This document shows positions 33,257 through 44,540 of a stretch of 64,000 nt of DNA, piece by piece. Origin of the DNA: Bactericera cockerelli (Eukaryota; Arthropoda; Insecta; Hemiptera; Triozidae). The position numbers and the translations under genes are program-made. The notes under the pieces were generated by a model. The model did no database searches and was not told the origin of the DNA. It saw only the letters and a list, made by a program, of their open reading frames with translations. The first letter of the stretch is position 1. Each line of letters begins with the position of its first letter. The stretch is taken from positions 10,594,176-10,658,175 of the forward strand of contig CM044956.1 of assembly GCA_024516035.1 (NCBI GenBank), written 5' to 3'.

Positions 33257-34094
33257 TAGATTTTAGAAATAGGAAAGTCTTTCCTTGTTGTTATAAAATT
33301 ATGTACTTATTTTTTCATTGTAAATAGGTATAAATTAAGGTTTTATGAACCAATGAGAAATTGGTCAGGAATTCTTGGACATACTGTATAGCCTCATCGG
33401 TTCTTAGTGTCCAGTTAAACTCCAGGTGATATTAAAAATACGAAATTCATTACAGGAGAACTAGATGAAGTCACTATTCATTTTAATTTCTGATCGACCT
33501 TCGTAAAAGATTAACTAAGCGTGATGATTTCCAATTGAAAAATAATAATTGCGTACAAGAGAACAACAGAATGACCTCAGTGAATAGAAATTGGAGCAGG
33601 CATATCGGGTCTATTCTACTCCTCTGATTGTACACCTATAGTAGGTAAGATTTCAGAAACAGGACACTGTCTTCTCGATATGAACTGTTTATTTTTTCAT
33701 CAGTGGGACAAGGTTCTGTGTGCAGAAAGTTAGCTTAATGTGAAATTTGATTTATCAAAGATTAAATGTTCGAATAGGAGCGTAAAACCAAACTCCACAC
33801 TTCGTTTGTGACACTCAAGTATAACAATAAACTCGCCGTAATATCAGTTATGACCTCATTGGTCATAATTGATATAGACTCTGTACAGATCGAAAGAAGA
33901 AAAAGAATATAATTCCTACGCATTTACAACTGAGCGCCTCGACCTCACAACTGACTTTTCATCAGGTTGAAAATCTTCTAAATGACATCAAAACAAGAAC
34001 TTTGCTTTGGTGAGTGTAAAATTAAGTCAGGATTTATGGACATCCAATCAGATACACATCCTCTTGCCAATTGGAAACACCGTTTTTGAATTAA
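33257..34094. other. Gene-free tract
   Basis: No gene or repeat recognised. Confidence 0.4.
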
Positions 34095-34450
34095 AGCCCC
34101 TTGGATAAGTCAAATTTGTTCTGTAGTCCCATTGACCTCAGTCTTTCTTTCTCTCCAAAACTCTTTTTCTCCTTGGTCTTTGAGTTAAAGCCCTTTGGAA
34201 GAGTCAGTTTGTTTCATAGTCCCATTGACCTCAGTCTTTCTTTCTCTCCAAAACTCTCTTTCTCATTGGTTTTTGAGTTAAAGCCCTTTGGAATTGTCAG
34301 TTTGTTTCAAGTCCCATTGTTCTCAGTCTCTCTTTCTCTCCAAAACTCTTTTTCTCCTTGGTCTTTGGGTTTAAGCCCTTTGGAAGAGTCACTTTGTTCC
34401 ATAGTCCCATTGACCTCAGTCTCTCTTTCTCTCCAAAACTATTTCAGACA
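34095..34450 (+). repeat. Tandem repeat, four units of about 93 bp
   Basis: Units begin at about 34095, 34189, 34282 and 34374, each with AGCCCTTTGGA, GTCCCATTG, CTCAGTCT(T/C)TCTTTCTC and CCAAAACTCT. The unit length is close to a multiple of three, so a 138-codon frame with a 31-residue periodicity passes through. The units slip by one base between copies and the frame changes composition in the last units, so I do not call a gene. Confidence 0.85.
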
Positions 34451-35564
34451 TTTCAGTCTTATTTGTTCGCGTTGCTCTAGTTCAGCACATGAAAGAATGG
34501 CGCACAAACAAACGTGACTGCATTATCTTCCGCAGTACTTTCATCAGTTAGATCTCTGATTGCTCTGGTCTGTATAGTCCAGTGTTTAGTGGCGTCGTTT
34601 GGGATGGGTTTGGAAGGTGTGTCTTGATGTTAAACATTTCTAGAAAACAGGACACTATGTAGCCAGACCATTCACAAAAAGACAACTGAAGAGTTGGGAT
34701 TTTTCAAAAAGAAAATTGAGTTTTAACATTTTTCAGAGCCAACTTTACTTAAAGGCTTTGGGAATAGAACTCGTCATCCTTGGTATTGGTTTTCAGCTAG
34801 AAATAATCTGCAGGTTTCCATTCATATTCTCTATCTTCTTTTTTGAGAGAAGAATATGATCTTATTATCCCCTGCTATTCAAAAGAAAATCAACTCCCCT
34901 CAAAAAATCTAAAAAAAAAACCCTCTGACTCATGATAGTAAGCTCTGACCTATATTGGCCATGATGGTATCTAAAGTCCAGTTATGACTTCAGGAAATGT
35001 GAAGAGTTTCTTTAACCTCATCATTTTGAATGAAGGGCACTGAATTAGTTTCCTGGCTTCATGTGTTTCAAGACTGATGAGAAGTTGGACCATCTTTTTC
35101 TATTACTTCGCCTAAGTAAGTTTGCAAATTATATTGCACAAAGCAACCACTACACATAGAAAAGTAATTAGGTACAGAGTTTGTAATGTTCCAGTTGGCA
35201 GACACTTTTTTGATTTATTTTCATTCACTAGTCTTGTCTAATGCCTAATAGCCGCACAGTTTGAGACACTCAATTTTTGTTGTTGTTATAAGTATCTTAT
35301 GTGGCTTTACGGGCCAACATTTCCGCAAATTAGAGTATTTATTACAAACACCACAAAGAACAAGTTTAGTAGGATACCTTCATTTATGAAAATGTAAGTC
35401 TATGAATAAATATAAATAAAGAAATCATGCACATTATGTAAACTTCAGGAATCATCTTCGCTATCTTTGGAGGTATTCTTAGCCCTAAACTCCCAGAAAT
35501 CTAGGGCTGAGCGATCACTTGATGAGCTGTCCTCTCAAATTTCGTTAATCTATGTTAATTGTTT
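34451..35564. other. Gene-free tract
   Basis: Nothing recognised. Confidence 0.4.
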
Positions 35565-35843
35565 CCCAGACAGCACGGCAGTTGACTTCCAGTCTGGATT
35601 TAAGGTGGAAATATCCAGGTGTATAAAGTCAACTGGACCTCCAACTGTCCCGACAGCTGGATTTTTCCATCATGGATTAAATCAGTTGACCAGCCACCTG
35701 GATATTTCCAACAAAAATCCATCTAGACTCAGTCACCTGGGCAGTCAGCTGGAAATATAACGACTCTCTCCAGCTAGGACATGTGTAGAATTTAGTCAGT
35801 TGACCAGTCAGCTGGAAATGTTCCATATTTTTTCCAGTTTACA

Positions 35844-36217
35844 TAAAACGCGTCCTTTGTTGAAGACGCCATCTTTGATCTTTTGTAATTTCAGAAATTG
35901 TGATATTGGTGATTGTAAATTGTTTTAAATAATTAATAATTCTTTTAAATATTAGGTATTTTATTTAGTTTTGAACATTTTTAAATACAAATATCATTTT
36001 ATTTAGTTTTGATCTTTTTTATAACTACTGGAAGTGTTTAGATAAAACTCGTCCTTTGTTGAAGGAAATTCAGAAATTGTGATATTTTTGTGAATTGTTT
36101 TAAATAATTAATAATTCTCTCAAATAATAGGTATTTCATTTATTTGAACATATTTTAAATACAAATAATATTTTAATTAGTTTTGAACATCTTTTTTATA
36201 ACTACTGAAAGTGTTTA
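35844..36217 (+). repeat. Internal tandem duplication, two units of 175-200 bp
   Basis: Units start near 35844 and 36043, sharing CGTCCTTTGTTGAAG, TTCAGAAATTGTGATAT, TTGTTTTAAATAATTAATAA and TTTTTTATAACTACTG(G/A)AAG. Confidence 0.85.
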
Positions 36218-36399
36218 CTTTTTCATTTCTGAACTCCAAATTTGCTTTCGAGATGTTTCAAAAAATAGTTCTTTAGTTTGTCTAAATCGTGACAGAAGAA
36301 TGAGGACAAGAAGCAGTTAATACTGGATCACCTTTTTCATCTGACAATAACCATCCATTTCTAGAGACATCCACTTGGACCCTAATGAACTTTCTGCAC

Positions 36400-36530
36400 T
36401 CTGCTGTTCCTGGACCTTCAGTGGGATTAACACCTTCAGTTCACTTGGAATCATACCAGCTACCCATATTAATCTCACCTAGCCTAGCCAAGCCAAAGTA
36501 GGACCATGAATGCTAGTCTCATGTGTTAAG
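36400..36530 (-). repeat. SINE-F fragment (body)
   Basis: CAGCTACCCATATTAATCTC and ACCTAGCCTAGCCAAGCC resemble the body of SINE-F reversed, highly diverged. Confidence 0.5.
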
Positions 36531-37084
36531 GGAAACAGATTTTTTTATGCTCAAGATCTCTTGACCATAGGTTGGCTAAAAAAAGGTTCTGGTTCAAGCA
36601 AAGAAACAGCTGAATGCATAGTGCTAGATTGTGAAATTTTTCACTCTGTGGATTTTATTTAGATGTACAATACATATATATTATTATAAAATGAATATTT
36701 CACTGATAGGTGGTTCTGCCACACTAAAAAATGATGTTTAGGTACTTTGTGACATGCTTCCTGATTACTTGATTTAAAATTAATTGGCCAATTTAATGTG
36801 CACTGTTCATAATAACAATAATAACTATCGTGCTCTCTCTACCACCTTATTACTATGAAGGCCCTTAAATTTTGAGTTAATTTTATATCTATTTAAAAAA
36901 AGTGTTCCACACTATTGTGTTTTATAGTCTCACTAGTCTTAACAAGTCAATTTTGTTTTAATTTAAGTATAACAATGTTTTTTGGTAATAATTCTCAAAG
37001 CAAACAACCCAGCAATTCTAATTAGCCACAGCAGTATATAAATTGTCATGAAGGATTACAAATACATAATAACATTCACTAATC

Positions 37085-37175
37085 CATGTTCAACCCCGTT
37101 AGACATTGCTTAACTTTTGCAATTTCATGAAAACTGGTGTATTCCATGCCCCATCTTCATTTTCTGCTGGCTATT
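37085..37175 (-). repeat. SINE-F fragment (5S head)
   Basis: CATTGCTTAACTTTTGCAAT and AACTGGTGTATTCCATGCC match the reversed 5S head. Together with 36400-36530 this may be one copy interrupted by about 550 bp. Confidence 0.55.
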
Positions 37176-37309
37176 AGTTTATTTCTTTGTTATTTTTGGT
37201 TTCTCAAAAGAAATATATTTTAATTTACATAGTATTATTATTTTATTGTGATTATGTACATGTTATGAGCATATTTTATAATTGGATATCATTATTTTAT
37301 TTCTATACT

Positions 37310-37728
37310 AGCTAAAACCTGGCATTTTGTCACCATTAAGGTTTTTTCTCATGGCCGGTGTCCCAATAAAAATAATAATAACACTTTTAACTGGAAGGTA
37401 ACCACCAGGTAAGGTTAAAGGTTATGCTCAAAGCAGTTTCTACCACCTAACCCTCAGAGTCTTATTATTATGTGGTCACAACCATAATGAGGAAAAAATT
37501 GAAACAACGGAACCCTATGCTAGGTTGATTATCTGACTAGCGCATTAACCACTTGATTACCAGTGCACTTGAAAATTGTATTAGATATTTTAATTTTGAT
37601 ATTTTTCTAGTATGTTGAAGGTGGCTTAGGGGGGGTGAACTCTCAGTGAGAGTACCGTTTGGTATTGTAACCCCAAGAGGACATAGTCAGCCAGACATGC
37701 ATAACTTTGAGTTTTATATATAGAGATT
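37310..37728 (+). mobile_element. Interspersed repeat R, copy 3, split by a SINE-B
   Basis: Begins ACTAGCTAAAACCTGGCAT, has CTCATGGCCGG, is interrupted at 37366-37570 by SINE-B, then continues to GAGTTTTATATATAGAGATT. Confidence 0.6.
37366..37570 (-). repeat. SINE-B copy 4, nested in repeat R
   Basis: Minus strand: GTGCACTGGTAATCAAGTGG head, AATGCGCTAGTCAGATAATC, and body ending CCTGGTGGTTACCTTCCAG with an ATT-type tail. Confidence 0.85.
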
Positions 37729-38140
37729 ATACCTAGTTAGGAAATACTTGTGATACATTGGTACAAGGTCTTGTGACATGATGGAAATTTGATAGTGCAT
37801 TTTACACTTTTGGGACAATTTTTTTTAATAATAAACACTCTTATTGTAAAAATATAATAATGTTAAAGAGTCTTATTTGAATTGTGTTGTTTAAAACAGA
37901 TTAGTTATTTTCTTTTTCTTTCCAAATTTCTATATAAAAAAAATTATACTCAAAATTGTGTGTGTGTACGTGTTAAAAAAACCTATTTAAAATTTATTAC
38001 TTTATTTTTATACAAAAAAAAATATTCTTCATGAGATTTGAATGCATGGCCTCTAAATTAAATAACTGAAATTGAATTTATGCCTAATATACAATTGTTT
38101 CTAGTATTTTTGTTACTATTATTATTTGAAAAAAAAAATG

Positions 38141-38205
38141 CATATAATGGGATTCGAACCCACGACCTCAAAACCAAGAGCGTAGCATTTGATTATTATG
38201 TAGTA
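38141..38205 (-). repeat. tRNA-like SINE head fragment
   Basis: Minus strand GGTCGTGGGTTCGAATCCCA is a good B box with a plausible anticodon-arm region upstream. No full cloverleaf and no family partner in the window. Confidence 0.45.
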
Positions 38206-38488
38206 TAATGTACAGTATAGGTAAATAGGTATGTCAACATTGTGGTAGTGAGTTACTACCCATCCACTAGAGAGCGCTAGAAGTAGCTGGAAATAAGTGG
38301 AACAAATCCAGTTGACTTTGGGCAACTGACTTCCAGTTAAAAGTTGGGTTACTTTCCAGTTCATTTCCAGTTGATTTCCAGGTGGAGGTCAGGTGGAAGG
38401 TGGAAATCTCCAGCTGATTTCCAGGTGGGCAAGTAGACTTTTTCCACCTAACAGTATGGTATACATCCAGTTGACTGTGCTGTCTGGG

Positions 38489-39287
38489 TTGTAACGATTT
38501 TCAAACGTTTCGGTGTTTATTTCAATTGCTTCCTTTTATTTATGTTCGGTAGCTTTACTTTGGCTTGTATGCTATCGAAACTTCAAGAAACTTGAGAAAA
38601 ATATGAATTAAATACGATGCGTATCATAAAAATAGGCGTGTACATCTGAGCATATTAATTATACGTTAACAGTGAAAGGATCTATTTACAAGTATTATCA
38701 TACTAATTATAAGCAATCTCAGTATCTCACCTTCAAAATAACCAAGTCTTATTTTCAGAAATATAAACAAGGTATTATAATCTATTCTATTCGAGAATAT
38801 TCTATTCTTTGTATATCTATCTAATTCTCCAATTTCAGTTCACGTATGGCTATGGACTATGGAATAGAATACTTGTAACATAGAAAGATCTCTTCTAGTG
38901 TGGGATTTACTCTGAGACGTATGCATAACGGTTCTGGTAAAGTTTTCGGTAAACATTGTGGCAGAGAGGTTCTTTACCCGTAAGTTCAGACTTCGGATAC
39001 ACAAAATACGAAGATACTAGCGGAAATCATTATTTTTGAGACTATTGTATGCAGATGTAGTCTTATTTACAGGGTCGGATGGATTCGGAATTATACGGAA
39101 CGGTTTTATGTACAAATGTGCACATGGACGCCCAGTTCCCCTGAGATCCAATGTCTAGGCTGCTGCCATGTCCAACATTAGAATATTGACGGTCGAAGAC
39201 CTTTTACTTGAAGACTTGAACATTATATTATCCACATCAGTGTATTGAAAATAAGAAATGTACTATCTTTGGACTGGGAGCTTCTCC
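38489..39287. other. Gene-free tract
   Basis: Unique AT-rich DNA with short ATTCT-type repeats near 38782-38815. No gene seen. Confidence 0.45.
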
Positions 39288-39290
39288 TTT

Positions 39291-39326
<36 letters not shown>

Positions 39327-39585
39327 AGTGTTTCACAGCCTTTTTTATTTCGTAGCCATGAAACAGGAGCTACTGTAGACGCTTGTGGTCTGTGTTGTAG
39401 CCTGCCCATCCCGTAGTATGCCTCCCCTCTGATGGGCGAGAAGTGACACAATACTTCCCATTTAGGTGCTGGGTCAACACGAGCGCACCGGAAGGTATCC
39501 CTTACAAACAATTGTAACCAAATTAAGAATACAAATTTTTGTCGGCACGGGGGATCGAACCCGGGACCTTCCGCATGGCAATTCA
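39288..39585 (-). repeat. SINE-D copy 3, full length
   Basis: Head TTGCCATGCGGAAGGTCCCG, B box GGGTTCGATCCCCCGTG, body CTCGTGTTGACCCAGCACC, GGGAAGTATTGTGTCACTTC and GTTTCATGGCTACGAAAT. The A tail is unusual: on the plus strand a 23-T run joins a 12-A run (39288-39322). Confidence 0.85.
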
Positions 39586-39939
39586 CCTGAAAGTATTTGT
39601 TTAAACTCACTTGTTTCAAAGAGTGGCGACAAAAAGTTTAGCTGATTTCAATTTCCGACGGGAACTCGTCAAATTCTTGCGTCAGTAATTCATCGCTCAA
39701 CCTGCCGACGCGATGACAGAAAAAGCTCTCCTTTACTCAGAGAAAGTTCCAATGGGGACTCAGCTCAGGTTATTATATCCAGGAAGAGCTCTACAATTGG
39801 TTCTGGTCGCGGATCGCGGATAGAAAAGGTCATTCAATACCAGCTGGTGTGGGAGTGAATGATAACACTAATAAGTCTAATGACCGTATAAATTATTCCG
39901 CTTACAAATAATACTGAGTGCTGAATTAATAAACGTTAG
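39586..39939. other. Gene-free tract
   Basis: No gene recognised. Confidence 0.4.
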
Positions 39940-40072
39940 TGCTGAATTAATAAACGTTTTTGTAATACCTCTGTGGAGCTAAGTCTAGCTTTTACGTATC
40001 GTCTTAGATGGGAAAAACCGATGCCAAGTCATGACTTAAGTTCTTGAATTTGTCTATTAATTTTACCTTAGT
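39940..40072 (+). mobile_element. MITE family M, copy 3
   Basis: Contains CGTTTTTGTAATACCTCTGT, GAGCTAAGTCTAGC and CCAAGTCATGACTTAAG, ending near AATTTTACCTTA. The left end is rearranged (ATTAATAAACGTT occurs twice). Confidence 0.5.
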
Positions 40073-41760
40073 CTACAGAAACTTTGAGATTCTGTACATA
40101 AGGTACCTATGTACAGGGTGTACTATATACATAAGGTAACTACATACAGGGTGAGCATAAAGTCTCATCTGACCCCTAGTATCTCAGGAACTACTCCAGA
40201 TAATTGTTCCTGTCTCGTGCTTTCTATTCAAAGTCCTGCATTAAATACAATATACCAATATAGATGTATCCATAATATGGTCTAATGACAGTAAAAATAA
40301 CATAATTAGGTTCAATCTTTATGCAAGCCATAATATTATTTGATCCGTTATGCACAGAACGTGGGTCATAGGATCAAAGATGCATAGTAATTCTTTGTCT
40401 TTCTATTTTATAATTCAGATAGCATTTTCTCCTTTTTATTGAACTCATAAACTCAGGTACAAAAAACAACAACAATGAAAATCTGCAACGACTACACAAC
40501 TACAGCAACACGAACAAATGTGTCATTATCAACAGCAAAACATTATTAACAAAACTGAACAGTAGTCCAGAAAGTCCAAGTTTTGGTACAACTGAAAAAC
40601 GAGCATTGATCAGCAATTTTTACAAATATAAGCAGGAGAGGGCAACGTTGGCAAATGCTCACGTATTAACAATTATCGCTATTTGCTCAACACAGATAAA
40701 ATACACTTGGCAACAGTGGTGTTACAGCTTTATATTATTTATCAACTAACTAACTATAACAAGAACACCATCATTATCAAAGAGAACATAGCACCAACAA
40801 CCGAATCTCTTTCTCTCTCATGTTGAGTGTGGGTTTCCAGAGGTGTGTCATCTAACAGATCGTTGTTCGAGACTCAAACTGACATGTTTGTTCACCACTT
40901 TTGTTTGTCTATGTCTTTGTTTACATTCTCATAGGTGTTTTGTTTATTATCCCTAACATTGGACTTCATTATACTGAGGTACTCTACCGGATCAGTCATG
41001 TAGGTGTTGCTTCACCTCAGACTACTTCAGTACTTATTAACGGATGTACCACATTATTTTTTATAGCCCTGTTAGAGGAAGATTCTCTCTTTCCTCTCCC
41101 GGAATCTTGCTTATGGTACGTCAGACTTACCTATGTAGATAACTAATTACCCTCATGAGTAAATTATGAGTAACTGTCGTTATGTGTGTATTGTGAAGGT
41201 GATTAGGTATGGTGCTGGTTTAAATACTACTTCTTGGGGGATTAACGAGTATTTTTTAAGTGTATCTCCCCTTAGAGCTTAAAACTAGTGTACCTACAAT
41301 GTATTCTGACTGCCATACAAAAATATCAGTATGGGTTATACCCTTTCCTGGGCTGGAATTTTAATTTTTGAATTACACATTCTATACTGAGAAAGTATGA
41401 AAAATACTGTTGAACTCAGTCGTGATTCGAAACCTCAATGTTTGAGTCGACAATGCGTGGTGCTTTTTTTTCTTCCTTTTTTTACAGAAGTCAGTTGCCA
41501 TGATTTTTGTTTTATCCAAATATCTACCTTTCAATTAAATAACGCTTTAAGTTGAAAGCAACTTTTCTACTCTTAGCTGAAGGAGACAGTGTGGGTCCAA
41601 TTCTTGGATGAGCGACGTCTGTTTCTGCTGGCATACTGGGACATCCTATATTAATGGGACACTGACAGTTTGAGTGTAAATGAAGCACTACTGACCTACG
41701 AATACCAATACCTTAATTATCTATCCTCTCATATTCGTTGTGAATACAGTAACCATACAG
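40073..41760. other. Gene-free tract
   Basis: No supported gene. The 81-codon frame at 40901-41146 is hydrophobic but has no recognised domain or splice context. Two near-repeats of CATAAGGTA(C/A)CTA(T/C)...TACAGGGTG occur at 40098-40150. Confidence 0.45.
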
Positions 41761-42105
41761 TAGGTGGAAGAGATTGCCATAAGCGATAACCCCGACCTTT
41801 AGTTGTATATGTTGCAGGCCAAACTGTTTTTCAGGATAAACTAGTATATCCTAGGACAAACTAGTTTATCCTAAGGGCGCTCGGACAAACTAGTTTATCC
41901 TAGGTCAAACTAGTTTATCCTAACGCACTTAGGATAAACTAGATTTTCCGGATTGAAATGTTTATATTTCAGTCCAAACTAGTTTATCCTAGGCACCAAT
42001 GATTTTCAAATAATAAAATAAAATGATATCAATAAAGTTAAATGCACAAAATAAGTAAGTTGTGTTGTTTTATTTATCCTGGGCAAAACTGAATAAAAGA
42101 ATGAA

Positions 42106-42597
42106 TTAAAATAAACTTAAGTGGACGTAGAAGAAGTCTATTTGATTGTTAACGATCAAGTAACTGACGTACATCATGACACTGAGAACCTTGCATCCGA
42201 GCGTATTGAAAATGTCCGCAAAAGAGCTCAAGAGAATTTGGAGAAACAAGCTAAAAGGATGAAGTCGTCCTCTGATAAACTCTGCAGAACACCATATTCC
42301 GTACCCCGTGCCTATTTTGTAAAGCCCATCAGTTACTTGAAGAACAATACCAATTATGTTTCTGAGCTCTCCTCTTTCTTTATCTACTTCGGGTACAGAT
42401 ACAGTAACATTATCTCCTACTTTGGCTGGTTGGTGTAACTTATCAGAGGACGACTTCATCCTTTTAGCTAGTTTCTCCAAATTCTCTTGAGCTCTTTTGT
42501 GGGCGTTTTCAATACACTCGGATGCAAGGTTCTCAGTGTCATGATGTACGTCAGTTACTTCATCGTTAACAACCAAATAAACTACCTCTACGAGCAC
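42106..42597 (-). pseudogene. Fragment of integrase-like transposase (Ginger/KRBA2-type C-terminal region)
   Basis: About 120 meaningful residues read from the right arm through the spacer: a helical Lys/Arg-rich stretch (KRAQENLEKLAKRMK), then KVGDNVTVSVPEVDK, ERGELRNIIGIV and DGLYKIGTGYG. This order (basic helix, GDNV-type strand, VDR/K-RNxLG, DGxYKxGT) matches what I know of the region after the integrase core in KRBA2-like and Ginger-type proteins. No DDE core remains. The frame runs on into the antisense of the left arm, so both termini are artefactual. Non-functional by itself, but it identifies the parent element. Confidence 0.7.
42121..42280 (+). pseudogene. Inverted duplicate of the integrase-like fragment (left arm)
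   Basis: The plus strand encodes VDVEEVYLIVND, HHDTENLASERIEN and a basic helix ending SSSDKL. It is the same segment as in the right arm with a handful of changed residues. It stops matching exactly where the arms end (42279). Confidence 0.75.
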
Positions 42598-42968
42598 TTA
42601 ACTTTATTTTAATTCATTATTTTATTCAGTTTTGGCCAGGACAAATAAAACAACACTTACTTATCTTGTGCATTTAACTTTATTGTTATTATTTTCTTTT
42701 ATTATTTGAAAATCAGTTGTGCCTAAGATAAACTAATTTGTCCTACGACAAACTAGTTTGGACTGAAATATAAGCATTTCAATCTGGAAAATCTAGTTTA
42801 TCCTAAGTGCGTTAGGATAAACTAGTTTGGCCTAGGATAAACTAGTTTATCCGAGCGCCCTTAGGATAAACTAGTTTGTCCTAGGCTATACTAGTTTATC
42901 CTGAAAAACAGTTTGGCCTGCAACATATATATATTTTGTTTATTTTTTTCCTGTTTATATTTATATTG

Positions 42969-43004
42969 CTACCATCATTTATGATGACGCCACCCTATGA
43001 TGAT
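42969..43004 (+). mobile_element. 36-bp minimal repeat G insertion
   Basis: Only the last 36 bases of repeat G (CTACCATCATTTATGATGAC then GCCACCCTATGATGAT), flanked by a 10-bp duplication ATTTATATTG (42959-42968, 43005-43014). This shows that the (GAT) tail is the 3' end of a target-primed element. Confidence 0.8.
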
Positions 43005-43084
43005 ATTTATATTGTCAATTTTGTATTTTAATTTTTACCATTATTTGTTTGTATATTTATGTTCTTCTGATAAAGAGTTTAAAT

Positions 43085-43137
43085 AATTTAATTTAATTTA
43101 ATTTAATTTAATTTAATTTATTTATTTATTTATTAAA
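43085..43137. repeat. (TTTAA)n/(TTTA)n double tail
   Basis: Plus-strand tail of the element at 41763 runs directly into the reversed tail of the minus-strand element at 43138, giving ATTTA/TTTAA units followed by TTTA units. Confidence 0.85.
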
Positions 43138-44540
43138 GTGTATACAACAAAACAGTTGGAATTCAACCTATAACATTGTGGCACACACTATAGAGAACAA
43201 TTTAAGAGTATGAAAAAACAAAGCTTGAAGTAATTATGGTAACTTAAAGTAGGTACATAATAAAGTCTAGGAGACCAAGAGCATGTGTTTTATTGTGTTA
43301 GTAAACACTGTGAAAGACTGAGAGTAATCCAAGTCAGGATATTTGTTACAAAGACTTAGAAGTCTATCCATAGGAACTAAGTTAGAAGGGTTTGAAACAA
43401 AGGGAAGATGGTGTCGAGCAGACCTTCTGGGCACATGAAATTTTACTTTTGAAAGTAAGAAACTACAATCAATTTGACTGTTAACCAGTTTGTATATAAA
43501 AATAATGTCTCTTAGTCTCCTTCGAGCTATTAAAGTAGTTAGATTGAATGTCACTAATGACTGGAGATATGGAGCAGATAGGCCATTGGAGCGGTAAGTA
43601 ACTCTTCTAAGGAATGATTTTTGGACTTGTTCAATACGATTTGAGTCAGTAATACCTACCCCGTCCCATACTTCGGAACAGTATTCCAACCGGGACCGTA
43701 CTAAAGCACTAAAGAGGGCAGATTGAGTGGAGGGATTTTTAAATCCTTTAGTCACCCAATAAACCAGGGCAGAACATTTTTTGCTTTGACATAGCATTTT
43801 TTCGATATGGTAATTGAAATTCAATTTGCTGTCCATTAAAATACCTAAATCTTTGTGTTCATATTTTCGGAAGATGGTGTTACCGTTGATGTTATAATTA
43901 TGGAAATGGGTATTTTGTTTTCTAGAGAACGAGATTACAACTGTCTTTTGTACATTGCATTGCATTTTACTGATAGAACACCAGTGAGTGACGGCGTCAA
44001 TGTCTTTCTGAAGAATTTGGAGGTCTAACTCTCTGTCTTCTTCAGATATTACACGGCTAATTTTCAAATCGTCCGCGAATATGTCAAAATGACTGACTAT
44101 GACATTTTTAATATCATCAAAAAATATTACAAAGAGCAACGGCCCCAAATTTGACCCCTGAATTACGCCTGAAGGAATAGGGTGCTCATGAGAGAGAAAA
44201 TTTCCCACTTTTACACGAAAATTGCGACCACTAAAATAGCTTTTAAAAAAGTTCAAGTAAGATTGAGAAAGACCAATTTTTTGCAATTTGATCAACAGTA
44301 AATCATGGTTTACCATGTCAAAAGCTTTGCACAAGTCAAAATGTATGGTGTCAACCTGTTTACACCCTAGGACAGGAGGGGCAGTGTATTCGAGAAAAGA
44401 CATCAAATTTGTAGCCGTCGATCGACCTTTCAAAAAGCCATGTTGGTTAGGGCTAAGACTATTTTTAACGTGGAAACTGAGATGCTGCTCGATAACTTTT
44501 TCGAAAACTTTAGAAACATTAGGAAGCAACGATATAGGTC

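Larger units (their letters stand above)
35565..38488. mobile_element. 2.9-kb TIR element with subterminal repeat arrays
   Basis: Ends are 12-bp perfect inverted repeats: CCCAGACAGCAC at 35565-35576 and its complement at 38477-38488. Next to each end lie many short motifs (CAGTTGAC, CAGCTGGAAAT, TTTCCAG, CCAGGTGG) at 35577-35830 and 38300-38470, a layout seen in non-autonomous DNA transposons with transposase-binding arrays. There is no transposase frame. The 97-codon frame at 35467-35760 runs through the left array and is an artefact. Inside are a 190-bp tandem duplication, SINE-F fragments, and a repeat R holding a SINE-B. The target duplication is unclear and the superfamily is unassigned. 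Confidence 0.75.
41810..42925. mobile_element. Foldback transposon with integrase-like coding arms
   Basis: 1116-bp insertion with TGT...ACA ends and a 4-bp duplication TATA (41806-41809, 42926-42929). Left arm (41810-42279) and right arm (42440-42925) are long inverted repeats around a 160-base spacer. Outer parts are packed with the palindrome-forming unit AAACTAGTTTATCC (about six per arm, some as GGATAAACTAGTTTATCC). Inner parts both encode the same peptide segment (NDxVTDVHHDTENLAS) in opposite directions. TGT/ACA ends, 4-bp target duplication and an integrase-tail-like peptide fit a Ginger-type element. That assignment is inference. Confidence 0.85.
41763..43130 (+). mobile_element. 3' end of a CR1/Jockey-group element, interrupted twice
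   Basis: Starts with the family 3'-UTR block GGTGGAAGAGATTGCC (41764) and continues, after two insertions, through TTTGTATATTTATGTTC and AATAAAG-type sequence (TGATAAAGAGTTT) to a (TTTAA)n tail at 43085-43130. Alignment with 44793-44960 shows that 41810-42925 and 42969-43004 are later insertions. The element is heavily 5'-truncated, with no coding part left. Confidence 0.75.

Noticed and set aside
35467..35760. 97-codon gene
   Set aside because: It crosses the left end of the TIR element and its subterminal repeats.
42961..43012. Part of the foldback element
   Set aside because: It lies outside the TATA duplication and has its own 10-bp target duplication, so it is a separate repeat G insertion.
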